A stretch of 64,000 bases of DNA from Rhodocyclales bacterium (lineage in GTDB: Bacteria > Pseudomonadota > Gammaproteobacteria > Burkholderiales > Rhodocyclaceae). The notes below the pieces were generated by a model. That model ran no database searches and was not told the DNA's origin. It saw only the letters and a program-made list of their open reading frames with translations. Shown piece by piece: positions 8,811 through 17,016 of this stretch (within the stretch, counting starts at the first letter, position 1; each line of letters opens with the position of its first letter). The DNA lies in the NCBI GenBank assembly GCA_016192435.1, contig JACPUD010000069.1, positions 1 through 64,000 of the forward strand, in the 5' to 3' direction. The position numbers were made by a program, and so were the translations under genes.

Positions 8811-9782
8811 ATGAAAATCCATTCCTTGTTTTCGCTGGCAGCCGCCGGCTGCCTGGCCGCCGCGCTTGCGCAGCCGGCCCTGGCCGCCAACGTCAAAATC
8901 ACCCCGCTCGGCGGTCAGGAGGGCGAGTTCTGCCCGCTCGACCGCGCCATGATCTTCGAGGACCCGAGCGGCACGCGCATCCTTTACGATCCGGGCCGCA
9001 CCGTGGCCGGCGCCGACGATCCGCGCCTGGGCAGGATCGACGTGATCCTGGTCAGCCACATGCACGGCGACCACGTCGGCAACTCGCACAACAAGGCGCC
9101 GAACTCGGGCGCCTGCGACAAGCCCGACATGTCGGTGTCGGCCATGCCGAATTCGAGCGTGGTGAACATCGCGCTGGCGAAGAACGCCAGGATCGTCACC
9201 GGCAGCGAGATGCCGCCCTTCTTCGCCAACAAGCTCAAGGCCAACGGCGGCGACCCGAAGAACTCGGTGCTCGCCCGCTTCGGCGCCAGCGTGAAATTCG
9301 GCGGCGTCACCATCGCCACGGTGCCGGCGATCCACAGCAACGGCCTCGATCCCGACTTTATCGGCGGCGAACTGGGCAAGCACATGAAGGATGCGGGCAT
9401 CGCCGGCTACGTCGGCGAGGCGACCGGCTACGTGCTGAAGTTCAGCAACGGCCTGGTGGCCTATCTCTCCGGCGACACCGGCATCACCGGCGAGCAGGAG
9501 AAGGTGGTGCGCGGCCATTACGCGGCGCAGCTGACCGTGATGAACATCGGCGACACCTTCACCACCGGCCCGACCGAAGCCGCCTACGTCATCAACGAGC
9601 TGGTGCGGCCCGCCGCGGTGATTCCCTCCCACGCCAACGAAGTCGCCACGGTCGGCGGCAAGCTGCGGCCGGGCTCGCGCACCGAGACCTTCATCAAGGC
9701 CGTCAAGGTGCCGGCCCATGTCCCGCTTTCCGGCAGGACCATGGAGTTCGACGGCGGCGGCAAGTGCGTCGCCGGCTGCTGA
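8811..9782 (+). CDS. secreted metallo-beta-lactamase-fold hydrolase
   Basis: A 323-residue protein with a signal peptide (about residues 1-26, cleavage near PALAA-NV) and an MBL fold with the zinc motif SHMHGDHVG (H83, H85, D87, H88). Later ligands fit AIHSN and LSGDTGIT. It resembles the UlaG/L-ascorbate-lactonase-like branch of metal-dependent hydrolases rather than true beta-lactamases. The start at 8811 follows AGGAGAAGACAA; frames extending upstream have no ribosome site. The substrate is unknown and the protein is predicted to be periplasmic. A strong terminator follows at 9807. Confidence 0.8.
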   Translation: MKIHSLFSLAAAGCLAAALAQPALAANVKITPLGGQEGEFCPLDRAMIFEDPSGTRILYDPGRTVAGADDPRLGRIDVILVSHMHGDHVGNSHNKAPNSGACDKPDMSVSAMPNSSVVNIALAKNARIVTGSEMPPFFANKLKANGGDPKNSVLARFGASVKFGGVTIATVPAIHSNGLDPDFIGGELGKHMKDAGIAGYVGEATGYVLKFSNGLVAYLSGDTGITGEQEKVVRGHYAAQLTVMNIGDTFTTGPTEAAYVINELVRPAAVIPSHANEVATVGGKLRPGSRTETFIKAVKVPAHVPLSGRTMEFDGGGKCVAGC

Positions 9783-9806
9783 AGCCGCGCGGATCAAAAC
9801 CGGCGG

Positions 9807-9838
9807 GGGCGCTGCGGGAAATCGCAGCGCCCTTTTTT
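9807..9838 (+). terminator. Rho-independent terminator after the MBL-fold gene
   Basis: The arms GGGCGCTGCG (9807-9816) and CGCAGCGCCC (9823-9832) form a perfect 10-bp stem with a 6-base loop, followed by six T. Confidence 0.9.
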
Positions 9839-10001
9839 CATGAAGCTGACGCAGGCAGGTGGCGGTCGCAAGGTCAAAATATCATGACAAACTTCTGTTT
9901 GTTGAGATTAAGATGTAGTCACTCTGAATACTGTGCATACCACCATCACGGCGGATTGCAAACCGATTTTGAAGTTCCCGCATTGTTTATAAAGGAACAT
10001 C

Positions 10002-11339
10002 ATGAAGCAAGGCAGGGCAAACCCCGTCCTTTCGATCGGAGCACCGCACAAGGGTTCGGCTGTCTCTAGCGGGCTCGATGGCGCCCATGCCTATCGCCGC
10101 TTCCTCCCCAACCAGTTCGCCAGGCTGCTCGGCAAGACCAGCGTTTCCGATATCAGGCGCGGCGACAGCATCGAACTCAACATGACGATTCTGTTCGCGG
10201 ACATTCGCGACTTTACGGCGATGTCCGAGTCCATGACTCCGCGGGAGACTTTCCGGTTCATCAACGCTTTCCTCAAGGAGATGGAACCTGCCCTGTTCCA
10301 GTCGCATGGCTTTATCGACAAATACATCGGTGACGCAATCATGGGCATTTTCCCAGGGAATGCCGATGACGCATTGAACGCGGCATTCTCGATGCTGCAG
10401 CGCCTCAGGGAATTCAATGCGACTCGGCGCAGGAATGGTGCCGCACCGATCCGGATCGGCATCGGACTGAATACCGGATTTGCCATGGCTGGAGCCATTG
10501 GCGGTTCGCACCGGGTGGAAACCACAGTGATCGGCGATGCGGTCAATCTGGCTTCCCGGCTCCAGTCCCTGACCAAGACCTACGGCGCTGCGCTATTGAT
10601 CAGCGAGCACGTCCTCTACAGCCTGAAGGAGCCAGCCTTGCGCGATATCCGTTTCGTTGATCGGGTGCGCGTCAAGGGGAAGGAGCAACCTCAATCAGTG
10701 TATGAAGTGTTCGCCGCCGATCCGTTCAAATTGAAAATGGCGAAGCGGCGCAACAAGTCCATGTTCGAGGAAGCGCTTGCCAATTACCATTGCATGGATA
10801 TCCCGAAGGCACGTTCCCTGCTGCGCAAGTACCTCGCCATTTGTCCCGACGACATGGCCGGGCGTGTTTATGCCGAGCGCTGCGCCCGCTTCGTCAAGAC
10901 AGGCATACATGAAGGAACGGGCGAGATCGGGATGCCGATCGTCTGGGACCGGCACTACAAGATCAATCATCGACAAATCGACGCTCAGCATCGGGAACTG
11001 TTTGCCAGGGCAAATGAGTTCGTCAGCGAAATTCGCGATGCGAAGAAAGGATTCCAGGTCGAGAAATTGACCACGTTTCTCAATAGCTACGTAGTCGAGC
11101 ATTTTGAAACCGAAGAGCAAATCATGCGCGAAGCGAAATATCCGCTGCTCTCGATGCAGGAACAACAGCACGCCCGCTTCAAGAAGGATTTTGCCTTTCT
11201 TGAAGCGGAACTCCGCAAGAAGCTGGATACGCAGAGAACCTTCATGCTGTTCAAGGTTCAGTTGCTGGTCGTGGACTGGCTGGCAAACCACACGATGAAG
11301 CTGGACAGGCATTTCGGTAAATTCCTGTCCAGCGTATGA
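10002..11339 (+). CDS. class III adenylate cyclase fused to a hemerythrin domain
   Basis: A 445-residue soluble protein. Residues about 58-235 form a class III nucleotidyl cyclase: metal aspartates D67 (LFADIRDFT) and D111 (KYIGDAIMG), lysine K107 and threonine T175 at the purine-specifying positions (both favour ATP), and the transition-state arginine R187 in NLASRL. Residues 315-445 are a bacteriohemerythrin: H330, H367 and E371 (EHFETEE), H390, H430 and D435. The usual histidine four residues before H390 is glutamine (Q386). An oxygen- or NO-responsive cAMP synthase is the likely role, by inference. A ferritin-like gene follows 33 bp downstream. Confidence 0.88.
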   Translation: MKQGRANPVLSIGAPHKGSAVSSGLDGAHAYRRFLPNQFARLLGKTSVSDIRRGDSIELNMTILFADIRDFTAMSESMTPRETFRFINAFLKEMEPALFQSHGFIDKYIGDAIMGIFPGNADDALNAAFSMLQRLREFNATRRRNGAAPIRIGIGLNTGFAMAGAIGGSHRVETTVIGDAVNLASRLQSLTKTYGAALLISEHVLYSLKEPALRDIRFVDRVRVKGKEQPQSVYEVFAADPFKLKMAKRRNKSMFEEALANYHCMDIPKARSLLRKYLAICPDDMAGRVYAERCARFVKTGIHEGTGEIGMPIVWDRHYKINHRQIDAQHRELFARANEFVSEIRDAKKGFQVEKLTTFLNSYVVEHFETEEQIMREAKYPLLSMQEQQHARFKKDFAFLEAELRKKLDTQRTFMLFKVQLLVVDWLANHTMKLDRHFGKFLSSV

Positions 11340-11372
11340 GCGTCACCGGGCGACAGCGCGAAAGGATCAATC

Positions 11373-11849
11373 ATGCAAGCAAATGCTCCGAATCTGCAGC
11401 AGCTGATGGCGGATATGGTTGCACTCGAGGAAGCGTTGGCGGCGCTGTATCTCGCATGCAGCGAAAGGTATCCGGAAGATAGCAACTTCTGGCTTGCCAT
11501 ATGCCACCAGGAGGAGGCCCATGCCAGGTACATCACGGAACTTGCCGCCCTCATCGCGTCCCACCCCGGAGAGTTCAAGTGCGGGCGCCAATTCAATGTG
11601 GTGGCGATCAGGAACATCACATCCAGGGTCGACGACTTCGCGGACCAGGTGCGCAAAGCACAGGTCGAAAGGAAACGCGCATTCTTCATGGCCAGGGACA
11701 TCGAGGGATCAGTTCTCGAAGCCAGGTACCACGAGATTGTCAGCACGGACAATATCGAGTTCAAGAAGTCCATCGACCGCATAACGCGAGAAACCGCATC
11801 TCACAAGAGTCTGTTAGCCGCCAAACTTGCGCGGAGTCAGGGCCTCTAG
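11373..11849 (+). CDS. ferritin-like (rubrerythrin-type) four-helix protein
   Basis: A 158-residue helical protein not assigned to a named family. The pattern suggests a diiron ferritin-like fold: an acidic first helix (ALEEALAALY, E19/E20), E47-x2-H50 in the second helix (CHQEEAHARY), acidic residues E111 and E116 in the third, and E140 with H144 in the fourth (RETASHKS). It follows the cyclase-hemerythrin gene on the same strand with a 33-bp gap and the weak ribosome site GAAAGGATCAATC. Co-transcription suggests a link to oxygen, peroxide or iron chemistry. Confidence 0.6.
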   Translation: MQANAPNLQQLMADMVALEEALAALYLACSERYPEDSNFWLAICHQEEAHARYITELAALIASHPGEFKCGRQFNVVAIRNITSRVDDFADQVRKAQVERKRAFFMARDIEGSVLEARYHEIVSTDNIEFKKSIDRITRETASHKSLLAAKLARSQGL

Positions 11850-12068
11850 CATCGGTTCGCCGCAGGACTGTCGTCCGCACCCGCCGAAAAAGTCGCCCCT
11901 CGTGTCGGTCGCAGGCGGACATGTGCCTTCGACGAAGCAACGGTAGGCGGCGAAACTGCGGAAGGGCTGCAGTCGGCAACGACGCCGACAAATGAAGCTT
12001 CAAGGAAATCGCCGCCTCGCGTAGGATATGGCCCGGGCATGTGCCTTCCGCGAAGAAAGGGACCGGCG

Positions 12069-13517
12069 ATGGAACTGCTGAAGCACCGCATCGCGCTGCG
12101 CTGGCGCCGCACCAAGATCGTGGCCACGCTGGGCCCGGCGAGTTCCGAGCGCAAGGTCATCGAGGACCTGCTCAAGGCCGGGGTCGACGTGGTGCGGCTC
12201 AACATGTCGCACGGCACGCACGAGGCGCACCGCGCGGTGTATGCCCGGGTGCGCGCGGCGGCGAAGAAGCTCGACCGCCAGGTGGCGATCTTCGCCGACC
12301 TGTGCGGACCGAAGATACGCTGCGGCAAGTTTCCCGACGGGCCGCTGAAGCTCACGCCCGGCCAGGAAGTGATCATCGATCCGCGCGTGGACAAGGGCGG
12401 GCCGGGCCTGATCGCCTCGCAATACAAGGCCATCGCGCGCGACGTGCAGCCGGGGCATCGCATCCTGCTCGACGACGGCAACTTGGAACTCAAGGCGCTG
12501 GCGATCGAGGGCGAGCGCATCCGCTGCAAGGTGGTGTTCGGCGGCCTGCTCAAGGAGCACAAGGGCATCAACCTGCCCGACTCGAAGGTGTCGGCCTCCT
12601 CGCTGCCGCCCAAGGACATCGCCGATGCCAAGTTCGCCATCGAGCTCGGCGTCGATTACCTGGCGCTGTCCTTCGTGCGCACCGCGAAAGACGTCGCCGG
12701 CCTGCGCCGCCTGATCGCGCGCGCCGGAGCCGACACGCCGATCATCGCCAAGATCGAGACGCCGGAAGCGATGGAGAACATCGAGGCCATCGTCCAGGCG
12801 TCCGACGCGATCATGGTGGCGCGCGGCGACCTCGGCATCGAAATGCCGGCCGAGCAGGTGCCGCTGATCCAGCGCGAACTGATCCGCCTCGGGCGGCGCC
12901 ACAACCGCGCCGTGATCGTGGCGACGCAGATGCTGGAATCGATGATCGACCATTCGCGGCCGACGCGCGCCGAGGTCGGCGACGTGGCCAACGCAGCGCT
13001 GACCGGCGCCGACGCGGTGATGCTCTCGGCCGAAACGGCTAGCGGCAAGTATCCGCTGCGCGCGGTGCAGATGATGGACAGCGTGCTGCGCGAAGTCGAA
13101 GGCTACCAGTGGCAACAGGGCAGCTTCCTCGCTGGCGAGGCGCTGGGCGGCGGCGAGCTGAGCCTGCGCGACGGGGTGGCCAATGCGGCAACCGCGCTGG
13201 CGCACGACCTCAGGCTGCAGGGCATCATCCTGCCCACGCGCAGCGGCACCACGGCGCGCGTGATTTCGTCGCATCGCCCGACCGCGCCGCTGGTGGCGGT
13301 GTCCACCGATGCCGCGGTGTGCCGCCGGCTGTCGCTCAACTGGGGCATCGTGCCGCTGACCGCGAGCAAATCCGAGTACGCCAACTGGGAGACGCTGTGC
13401 CGCCAGATCGCGCGCAAATGCGACCTGACCCGCACCGGTCACAGCGTGCTGCTGGTGGCCGGCTTCAGCGACGACGCGGCGCACAACGCGCCGCTGCTGA
13501 AGATCCTGCGGGTCTGA
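12069..13517 (+). CDS. pyk: pyruvate kinase
   Basis: A 482-residue glycolytic enzyme (phosphoenolpyruvate + ADP to pyruvate + ATP). Signature residues are intact: RRTKIVATLGPAS, VRLNMSHGTHEAH, the active-site lysine in IIAKIETPEAMENIE, and ARGDLGIEMPAEQVPLIQ for metal binding. The C-terminal regulatory domain is complete. The ATG at 12069 is preferred over the in-frame ATG at 12039 because GAAAGGGACC lies just before it and family members start close to RTKIVATLGP. It converges on ctaA, with hairpins between them. Confidence 0.95.
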   Translation: MELLKHRIALRWRRTKIVATLGPASSERKVIEDLLKAGVDVVRLNMSHGTHEAHRAVYARVRAAAKKLDRQVAIFADLCGPKIRCGKFPDGPLKLTPGQEVIIDPRVDKGGPGLIASQYKAIARDVQPGHRILLDDGNLELKALAIEGERIRCKVVFGGLLKEHKGINLPDSKVSASSLPPKDIADAKFAIELGVDYLALSFVRTAKDVAGLRRLIARAGADTPIIAKIETPEAMENIEAIVQASDAIMVARGDLGIEMPAEQVPLIQRELIRLGRRHNRAVIVATQMLESMIDHSRPTRAEVGDVANAALTGADAVMLSAETASGKYPLRAVQMMDSVLREVEGYQWQQGSFLAGEALGGGELSLRDGVANAATALAHDLRLQGIILPTRSGTTARVISSHRPTAPLVAVSTDAAVCRRLSLNWGIVPLTASKSEYANWETLCRQIARKCDLTRTGHSVLLVAGFSDDAAHNAPLLKILRV

Positions 13518-13581
13518 GGCCGGCTGCCCGGGAAATACACAGTGCCCCCTGTGACATTCGAGTGCAACGAGCCAACCAGGA

Positions 13582-13599
13582 CCCCCCTCGCGAGGGGGG
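13582..13599. repeat. perfect 18-bp G/C palindrome between pyk and ctaA
   Basis: CCCCCCTCGCGAGGGGGG is self-complementary, and a further GGGGGG run follows at once. It lies between two convergent genes and could form a very stable hairpin. It may aid termination, but it has no T tract. Confidence 0.7.
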
Positions 13600-13629
13600 C
13601 AAGGGGGGCGGGCGTTTGAGAAGGGCTGA

Positions 13630-13668
13630 TTTTCATGATGCGGAGTGATGTTTTCCGCATCATGAAAA
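13630..13668. terminator. 15-bp perfect hairpin between convergent pyk and ctaA
   Basis: The arms at 13630-13644 and 13654-13668 are exact reverse complements (TTTTCATGATGCGGA and its complement) around a 9-base loop. The stem ends in T or A runs on both strands, so it could act as a bidirectional terminator. The arm also contains GATTTTCATGAT, the core of the motif found upstream of the TonB genes. Confidence 0.55.
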
Positions 13669-13688
13669 TTGACGCTGGCGACCCGGCG
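13664..13688 (+). repeat. dispersed 25-bp repeat, copy 5
   Basis: GAAAATTGACGCTGGCG then ACCCGGCG; it starts inside the right arm of the 13630-13668 hairpin. Confidence 0.55.
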
Positions 13689-13711
13689 ACGCCGGGCAAG
13701 CAGCGACCGCA

Positions 13712-14650
13712 CTAGTCCGACGCAGCCTTGACGCGGACCATCAGTTGCATGCCGGCCGCCAGCAGCAGTGCGGCGCAGACGCTATGGGCGATGGCGAGGC
13801 CGAGGCCGAGTCCGCTCAGCACGGTCAACACGCCGAGCGCGAACTGCAGCAACAGCAGGGCCAGCAGCAGCGCCGCGCTCCGGCGCGCAGCCGGCTGCGC
13901 CAGCGCCCGCAGGCCGCCGAGACCGAGCAACAGCAGAGTCGCGACGGCGCTGTAGCGGTGCAGCAGGTGCAGCGCCACGCCGCCCGCGTCGCCGAGCGAT
14001 GGCGCGACGGCGACGCGGACGAAGGGATTGAGTGCGCTCCAGCCGGCGGCCGCGGGCCAGGAATCCTCGCCGCAAGCGATCAGCATGGGGCAGGCGAGCG
14101 CCGCATAGCGCGCGCCGATCAGGGCGCCCAGCGCCATGGTCAAGGCCAGCGTCCCCAGCCCGGCATGCAGCAGCGCCGCGGGGCGGCGGCGCGGCGCGGG
14201 CGCCTGCCCGCTGTCGGCGGCGAGCACGGTGCGCCAGGAAAGCAGGACCAGGCCGGCGCCGCCCAGGATGTTGATGAAGCTGGCCCACGCCCGATGCGGA
14301 TCGGCGCTCCAGATACCGACCAGGGTAAGCAGGATCATCAGCACCAGCAGTGCCTTGGCATACCGTCCCGGCGGCTCGATCGGGTAGGGGCGCCGGCACT
14401 GCCAGGCGAGGATGAAGCCGAGCAGCAGCGCGGTCGACGCCACCGCCCGGTGCAGGATGCGCGCCGCGTCGCTATGCTGATAAAGCCCGCCGACCAGCAC
14501 CTGTCCGTAGCAGTGGGGCCACGGACTGCAGCCGAGGCCGGCACCGTTGAGGCGGATGTAGGCGCTGACCAGCAGGATCACCAGCGACAGCGCGGTCAGT
14601 ACCAGCGCAAGAGTCCTGATGCGTTTGAGGCGGGCGATGCGGGTTTCCAT
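13712..14650 (-). CDS. ctaA: heme A synthase, COX15/CtaA family
   Basis: A 312-residue inner-membrane protein with eight predicted transmembrane helices in two repeats, the CtaA layout. It oxidises the heme O methyl group to give heme A for aa3 oxidases. Conserved features are YIRLNGAGLGCSPWPHCYG (extracytoplasmic loop with cysteines), RILHRAVASTALLLGF (heme-ligand histidine) and LHLLHRYSAVATLLL. No ctaB or cox structural genes lie in the window. The protein has the usual length. Confidence 0.92.
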   Translation of the reverse strand: METRIARLKRIRTLALVLTALSLVILLVSAYIRLNGAGLGCSPWPHCYGQVLVGGLYQHSDAARILHRAVASTALLLGFILAWQCRRPYPIEPPGRYAKALLVLMILLTLVGIWSADPHRAWASFINILGGAGLVLLSWRTVLAADSGQAPAPRRRPAALLHAGLGTLALTMALGALIGARYAALACPMLIACGEDSWPAAAGWSALNPFVRVAVAPSLGDAGGVALHLLHRYSAVATLLLLGLGGLRALAQPAARRSAALLLALLLLQFALGVLTVLSGLGLGLAIAHSVCAALLLAAGMQLMVRVKAASD

Positions 14651-14707
14651 GGCGGGTTCGGGGCCTGTTGGGGGTCGGTCTGCGGCGACACGCCCTGCCG
14701 CGCCCGC

Positions 14708-14732
14708 CAGAGTTGGGGCTGGCGCTACGGCG
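14708..14732 (+). repeat. dispersed 25-bp repeat, copy 6
   Basis: CAGAGTTGGGGCTGGCG then CTACGGCG, in the ctaA upstream region just before the end of the small cytochrome gene. Confidence 0.65.
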
Positions 14733-14797
14733 GCACGGCGTTGGCGCAGTGGCCGATCATAGCGCCGCCGGCCACCATCAGGCCGCCCGGCAAGGCA

Positions 14798-15187
14798 TTA
14801 CTTTTCCAGCGCGAGTATCCAATCGACGAGCTTGCGCGCGTTGTCTTCCGAGATCGCGACCCCGTTGGGCGGCATCGCCACACCGCTGGATTCGTCCTTC
14901 CAGTGCCGGTTGTACACCGAGGTGCCGCCCATGATGGCCGCGGTCAGACTTTTCCGCGCCCGCTTGTCGCCCTTGTAGCGTGCCGCGACCGCCTTCCAGG
15001 GCGGGCCGACCGGCTTGAGGCCGTCCGGCCCCTTCGCATCCAGTTCGATCGCGTGGCAGATGAAGCAGCCCGACTTGGTGGCCAATTGACGTGCCGCCTC
15101 GTCCTTCCTGGCGTCGGCAAAAGCGGGGCTGCTGACGAGTGCCGCGGCGAGCAGCGGCAGCAGATGGATTGCGGTCATGCGTTTCAT
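14798..15187 (-). CDS. periplasmic class I c-type cytochrome
   Basis: A 129-residue cytochrome with a signal peptide (residues 1-24, cleavage after AFA) and one heme site CFICH. The axial methionine is likely in SGVAMPPNG. The size and the MPP motif resemble c551/c552 electron carriers. The ATG at 15187 has GAGGAGTTGGT before it. It is the last gene in line after aorABCD on the same strand, with a 68-bp gap from aorD. It could carry electrons from the alcohol/aldehyde oxidation system to an oxidase or denitrification enzymes; that role is inferred from position. Confidence 0.85.
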   Translation of the reverse strand: MKRMTAIHLLPLLAAALVSSPAFADARKDEAARQLATKSGCFICHAIELDAKGPDGLKPVGPPWKAVAARYKGDKRARKSLTAAIMGGTSVYNRHWKDESSGVAMPPNGVAISEDNARKLVDWILALEK

Positions 15188-15255
15188 ACCAACTCCTCAA
15201 CAAGAAACCTGTTCAAAGACCCGGCGGGTCGCGATGCGTCGCCAGCTTACTTCCT

Positions 15256-15510
15256 CTAGCCGCCCGCCACCGGCGGCCAGATCGCCAGCGTTTCGCCGTC
15301 CTGCAGTACCCGTGCGGCACGCTCGCCGGGCGGCACGAAGTTGCCGTCAATCAGCACCAGGTGCACCAGCTTCTGCGGCAGGGCGAATCGTTCGACGATC
15401 TGCTGTATGGTCGTCGCCGCGTCCAGTTCCAGCGTCAGCGCATTGGTCTTCTTCGCCTCGGCCGGCAGGTAATCCTGCAAGGTCGCGTAGAGCTTGAATA
15501 TCACTTTCAT
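15256..15510 (-). CDS. aorD: MoaD/ThiS-like sulfur carrier of the aldehyde oxidoreductase operon
   Basis: An 84-residue beta-grasp protein starting MKVIFKLYATLQDYLPAEA and ending in Gly-Gly (PPVAGG). That C-terminus is activated to a thiocarboxylate to donate sulfur to molybdopterin. Its place after the FAD subunit of a tungsten aldehyde oxidoreductase matches, as I recall, aorD of Aromatoleum aromaticum, where it is thought to serve the tungsten cofactor. I see no aorE (activating enzyme) gene next to it. Confidence 0.8.
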   Translation of the reverse strand: MKVIFKLYATLQDYLPAEAKKTNALTLELDAATTIQQIVERFALPQKLVHLVLIDGNFVPPGERAARVLQDGETLAIWPPVAGG

Positions 15511-15528
15511 CCCAACAATCTCAGTTCA

Positions 15529-15603
15529 GTCCGCAGATGACGCAGATTCCGCAGATTAAGCAACGCCCCGATTCATCTGCGTTAATCGGCGAAATCTGCG
15601 GAC
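15529..15603. repeat. 75-bp interspersed sequence with inverted ends
   Basis: GTCCGCAGAT (15529-15538) and ATCTGCGGAC (15594-15603) are exact inverted repeats. CGCAGAT-type words recur between them (CGCAGATTCCGCAGATTAA and ATCTGCGTTAATC). This 'TCTGCG' sequence type is familiar from intergenic regions of many genomes. It lies between aorC and aorD and could form an mRNA hairpin. Confidence 0.6.
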
Positions 15604-15641
15604 CAAATGCTTTTTGCATGTTCATGGGTTATCCGCGGACG

Positions 15642-16955
15642 CTATGCCGCACTCTGGGCGCTGGCCAGGTAGGCCGCCATGAAGCGGTTCGGGTCCTGCA
15701 GCAGCGAGTCCTTCCATGAACCGAGCCGGGTTCGCGTCTGGATCAGGCCGCGCAGGGCGCCGACATGTTCCGTATGGCCGATCGAGGTGGCGCCGATCAG
15801 CACGTCGTCCTTGAACTGCAGCGAAATATAGCGGTGATTGGCGTCGTCCGCGAACTCGACGCCCGAGCCGCCGTTTTGCGCGGTTTCACCCCACCACTGG
15901 CCAAACGAGGTCGACACCAGGCCCAGCGTATCAAGCACGTTGATCGCCAGGACGCCCGGCAGCCGTGCCTCGCGGCCGGCCATGTTGAGCGCGGCGACCC
16001 GCGCCTGATCGGCGGCATTGGGCTGAATTGCCGCAACCAGATGGGCGCCGGTGAACAGGTCGGGGGCTTCGGCCACGTCGCCGGCCGCATAGATGCCTGG
16101 CACCGAGGTCTGCATCCGGTCATCGACCAGCACGCCCTTGGCCACCTGCACTCCGGTATTGTCGAGAAAGCCGACATTCGGTGCCACGCCCGCCGCGACA
16201 ATCACCAGGTCGCAGACAATCTCCTCGCCGTCGGAGAGGGTCACCGTGAGGCCGCCGCCGGCCTTGCCACCGACGCCCACCGCCTGCGCCAGACGGTCGA
16301 GCAAGCCCGGATTGGGTGCTGCCGCGGCGATGCGCTGTACACCCTTGCCGGTCAGCACGCGCACGCCCTTTTGTTCGACCCAGTTGCGGATCAGGTTGCC
16401 GGCCTTGGGCGTCATCATGCGCGGCACCATGCGGTCGCCCATCTCGACCACGGTCAGTTCGACCCCGCGCGCTGCCAATGCTTCCATGATGATGCAGCCG
16501 ATGAAGCCGGCGCCGAGTTGCAGCACGCGCGTGCCCGGCTTGGCCAGTTTGGCGATGGCGCGGGCGTCGGCCAGCGTCCAGCAGGTTTGCACCTGCGGCA
16601 GGTCGATGCCGGGAATCGACGGCCGCACCGGGTGCGAACCGCTGGCGACCAGCAGCCGGTCATAGGTTTCGAATTGCCCGTCGGCGAGCAGCAGCTTGCG
16701 CTGCGCGGTATCCATCGAGACCACCCGGGCCTGCAGTTCGCGAATGCGCAGCCTGGCGAAATGGCCATCCGTCTTGCGCAGATAGGTGCCGCTTTCGTCG
16801 ATGTCGCCTTCCAGCAGGTAGGGAATCGCCATGCGTGAATAGGCGGGTTCCGGCTCGGCGCCGATCAGGACGATTTCGGCCGCGGCATCGGCCTTGCGCA
16901 AGGCTTCCGCGGCGACCACGCCGGCAGGCCCATTACCGATGATGACGTGTTTCAT
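15642..16955 (-). CDS. aorC: FAD-dependent NAD(P)H oxidoreductase subunit of aldehyde oxidoreductase
   Basis: A 437-residue flavoprotein of the disulfide-reductase-like fold without redox-active cysteines. The first Rossmann motif is IIGNGPAGVVAAEAL, the second LQLGAGFIGCIIMEAL (NAD binding), and the FAD end motif is VPGIYAAGDVAEA. In the Aromatoleum enzyme the AorC subunit passes electrons between the iron-sulfur chain of AorA and NAD+. It lies 61 bp after aorB on the same strand and has the ribosome site AAGGAAATGCC. Synteny and the neighbouring genes support the assignment. Confidence 0.88.
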   Translation of the reverse strand: MKHVIIGNGPAGVVAAEALRKADAAAEIVLIGAEPEPAYSRMAIPYLLEGDIDESGTYLRKTDGHFARLRIRELQARVVSMDTAQRKLLLADGQFETYDRLLVASGSHPVRPSIPGIDLPQVQTCWTLADARAIAKLAKPGTRVLQLGAGFIGCIIMEALAARGVELTVVEMGDRMVPRMMTPKAGNLIRNWVEQKGVRVLTGKGVQRIAAAAPNPGLLDRLAQAVGVGGKAGGGLTVTLSDGEEIVCDLVIVAAGVAPNVGFLDNTGVQVAKGVLVDDRMQTSVPGIYAAGDVAEAPDLFTGAHLVAAIQPNAADQARVAALNMAGREARLPGVLAINVLDTLGLVSTSFGQWWGETAQNGGSGVEFADDANHRYISLQFKDDVLIGATSIGHTEHVGALRGLIQTRTRLGSWKDSLLQDPNRFMAAYLASAQSAA

Positions 16956-17016
16956 GGCATTTCCTTAAACGATCAGGGGATCGGCGACGCCGATCCCCTG
17001 AGGGGTGGAGCAGGAA

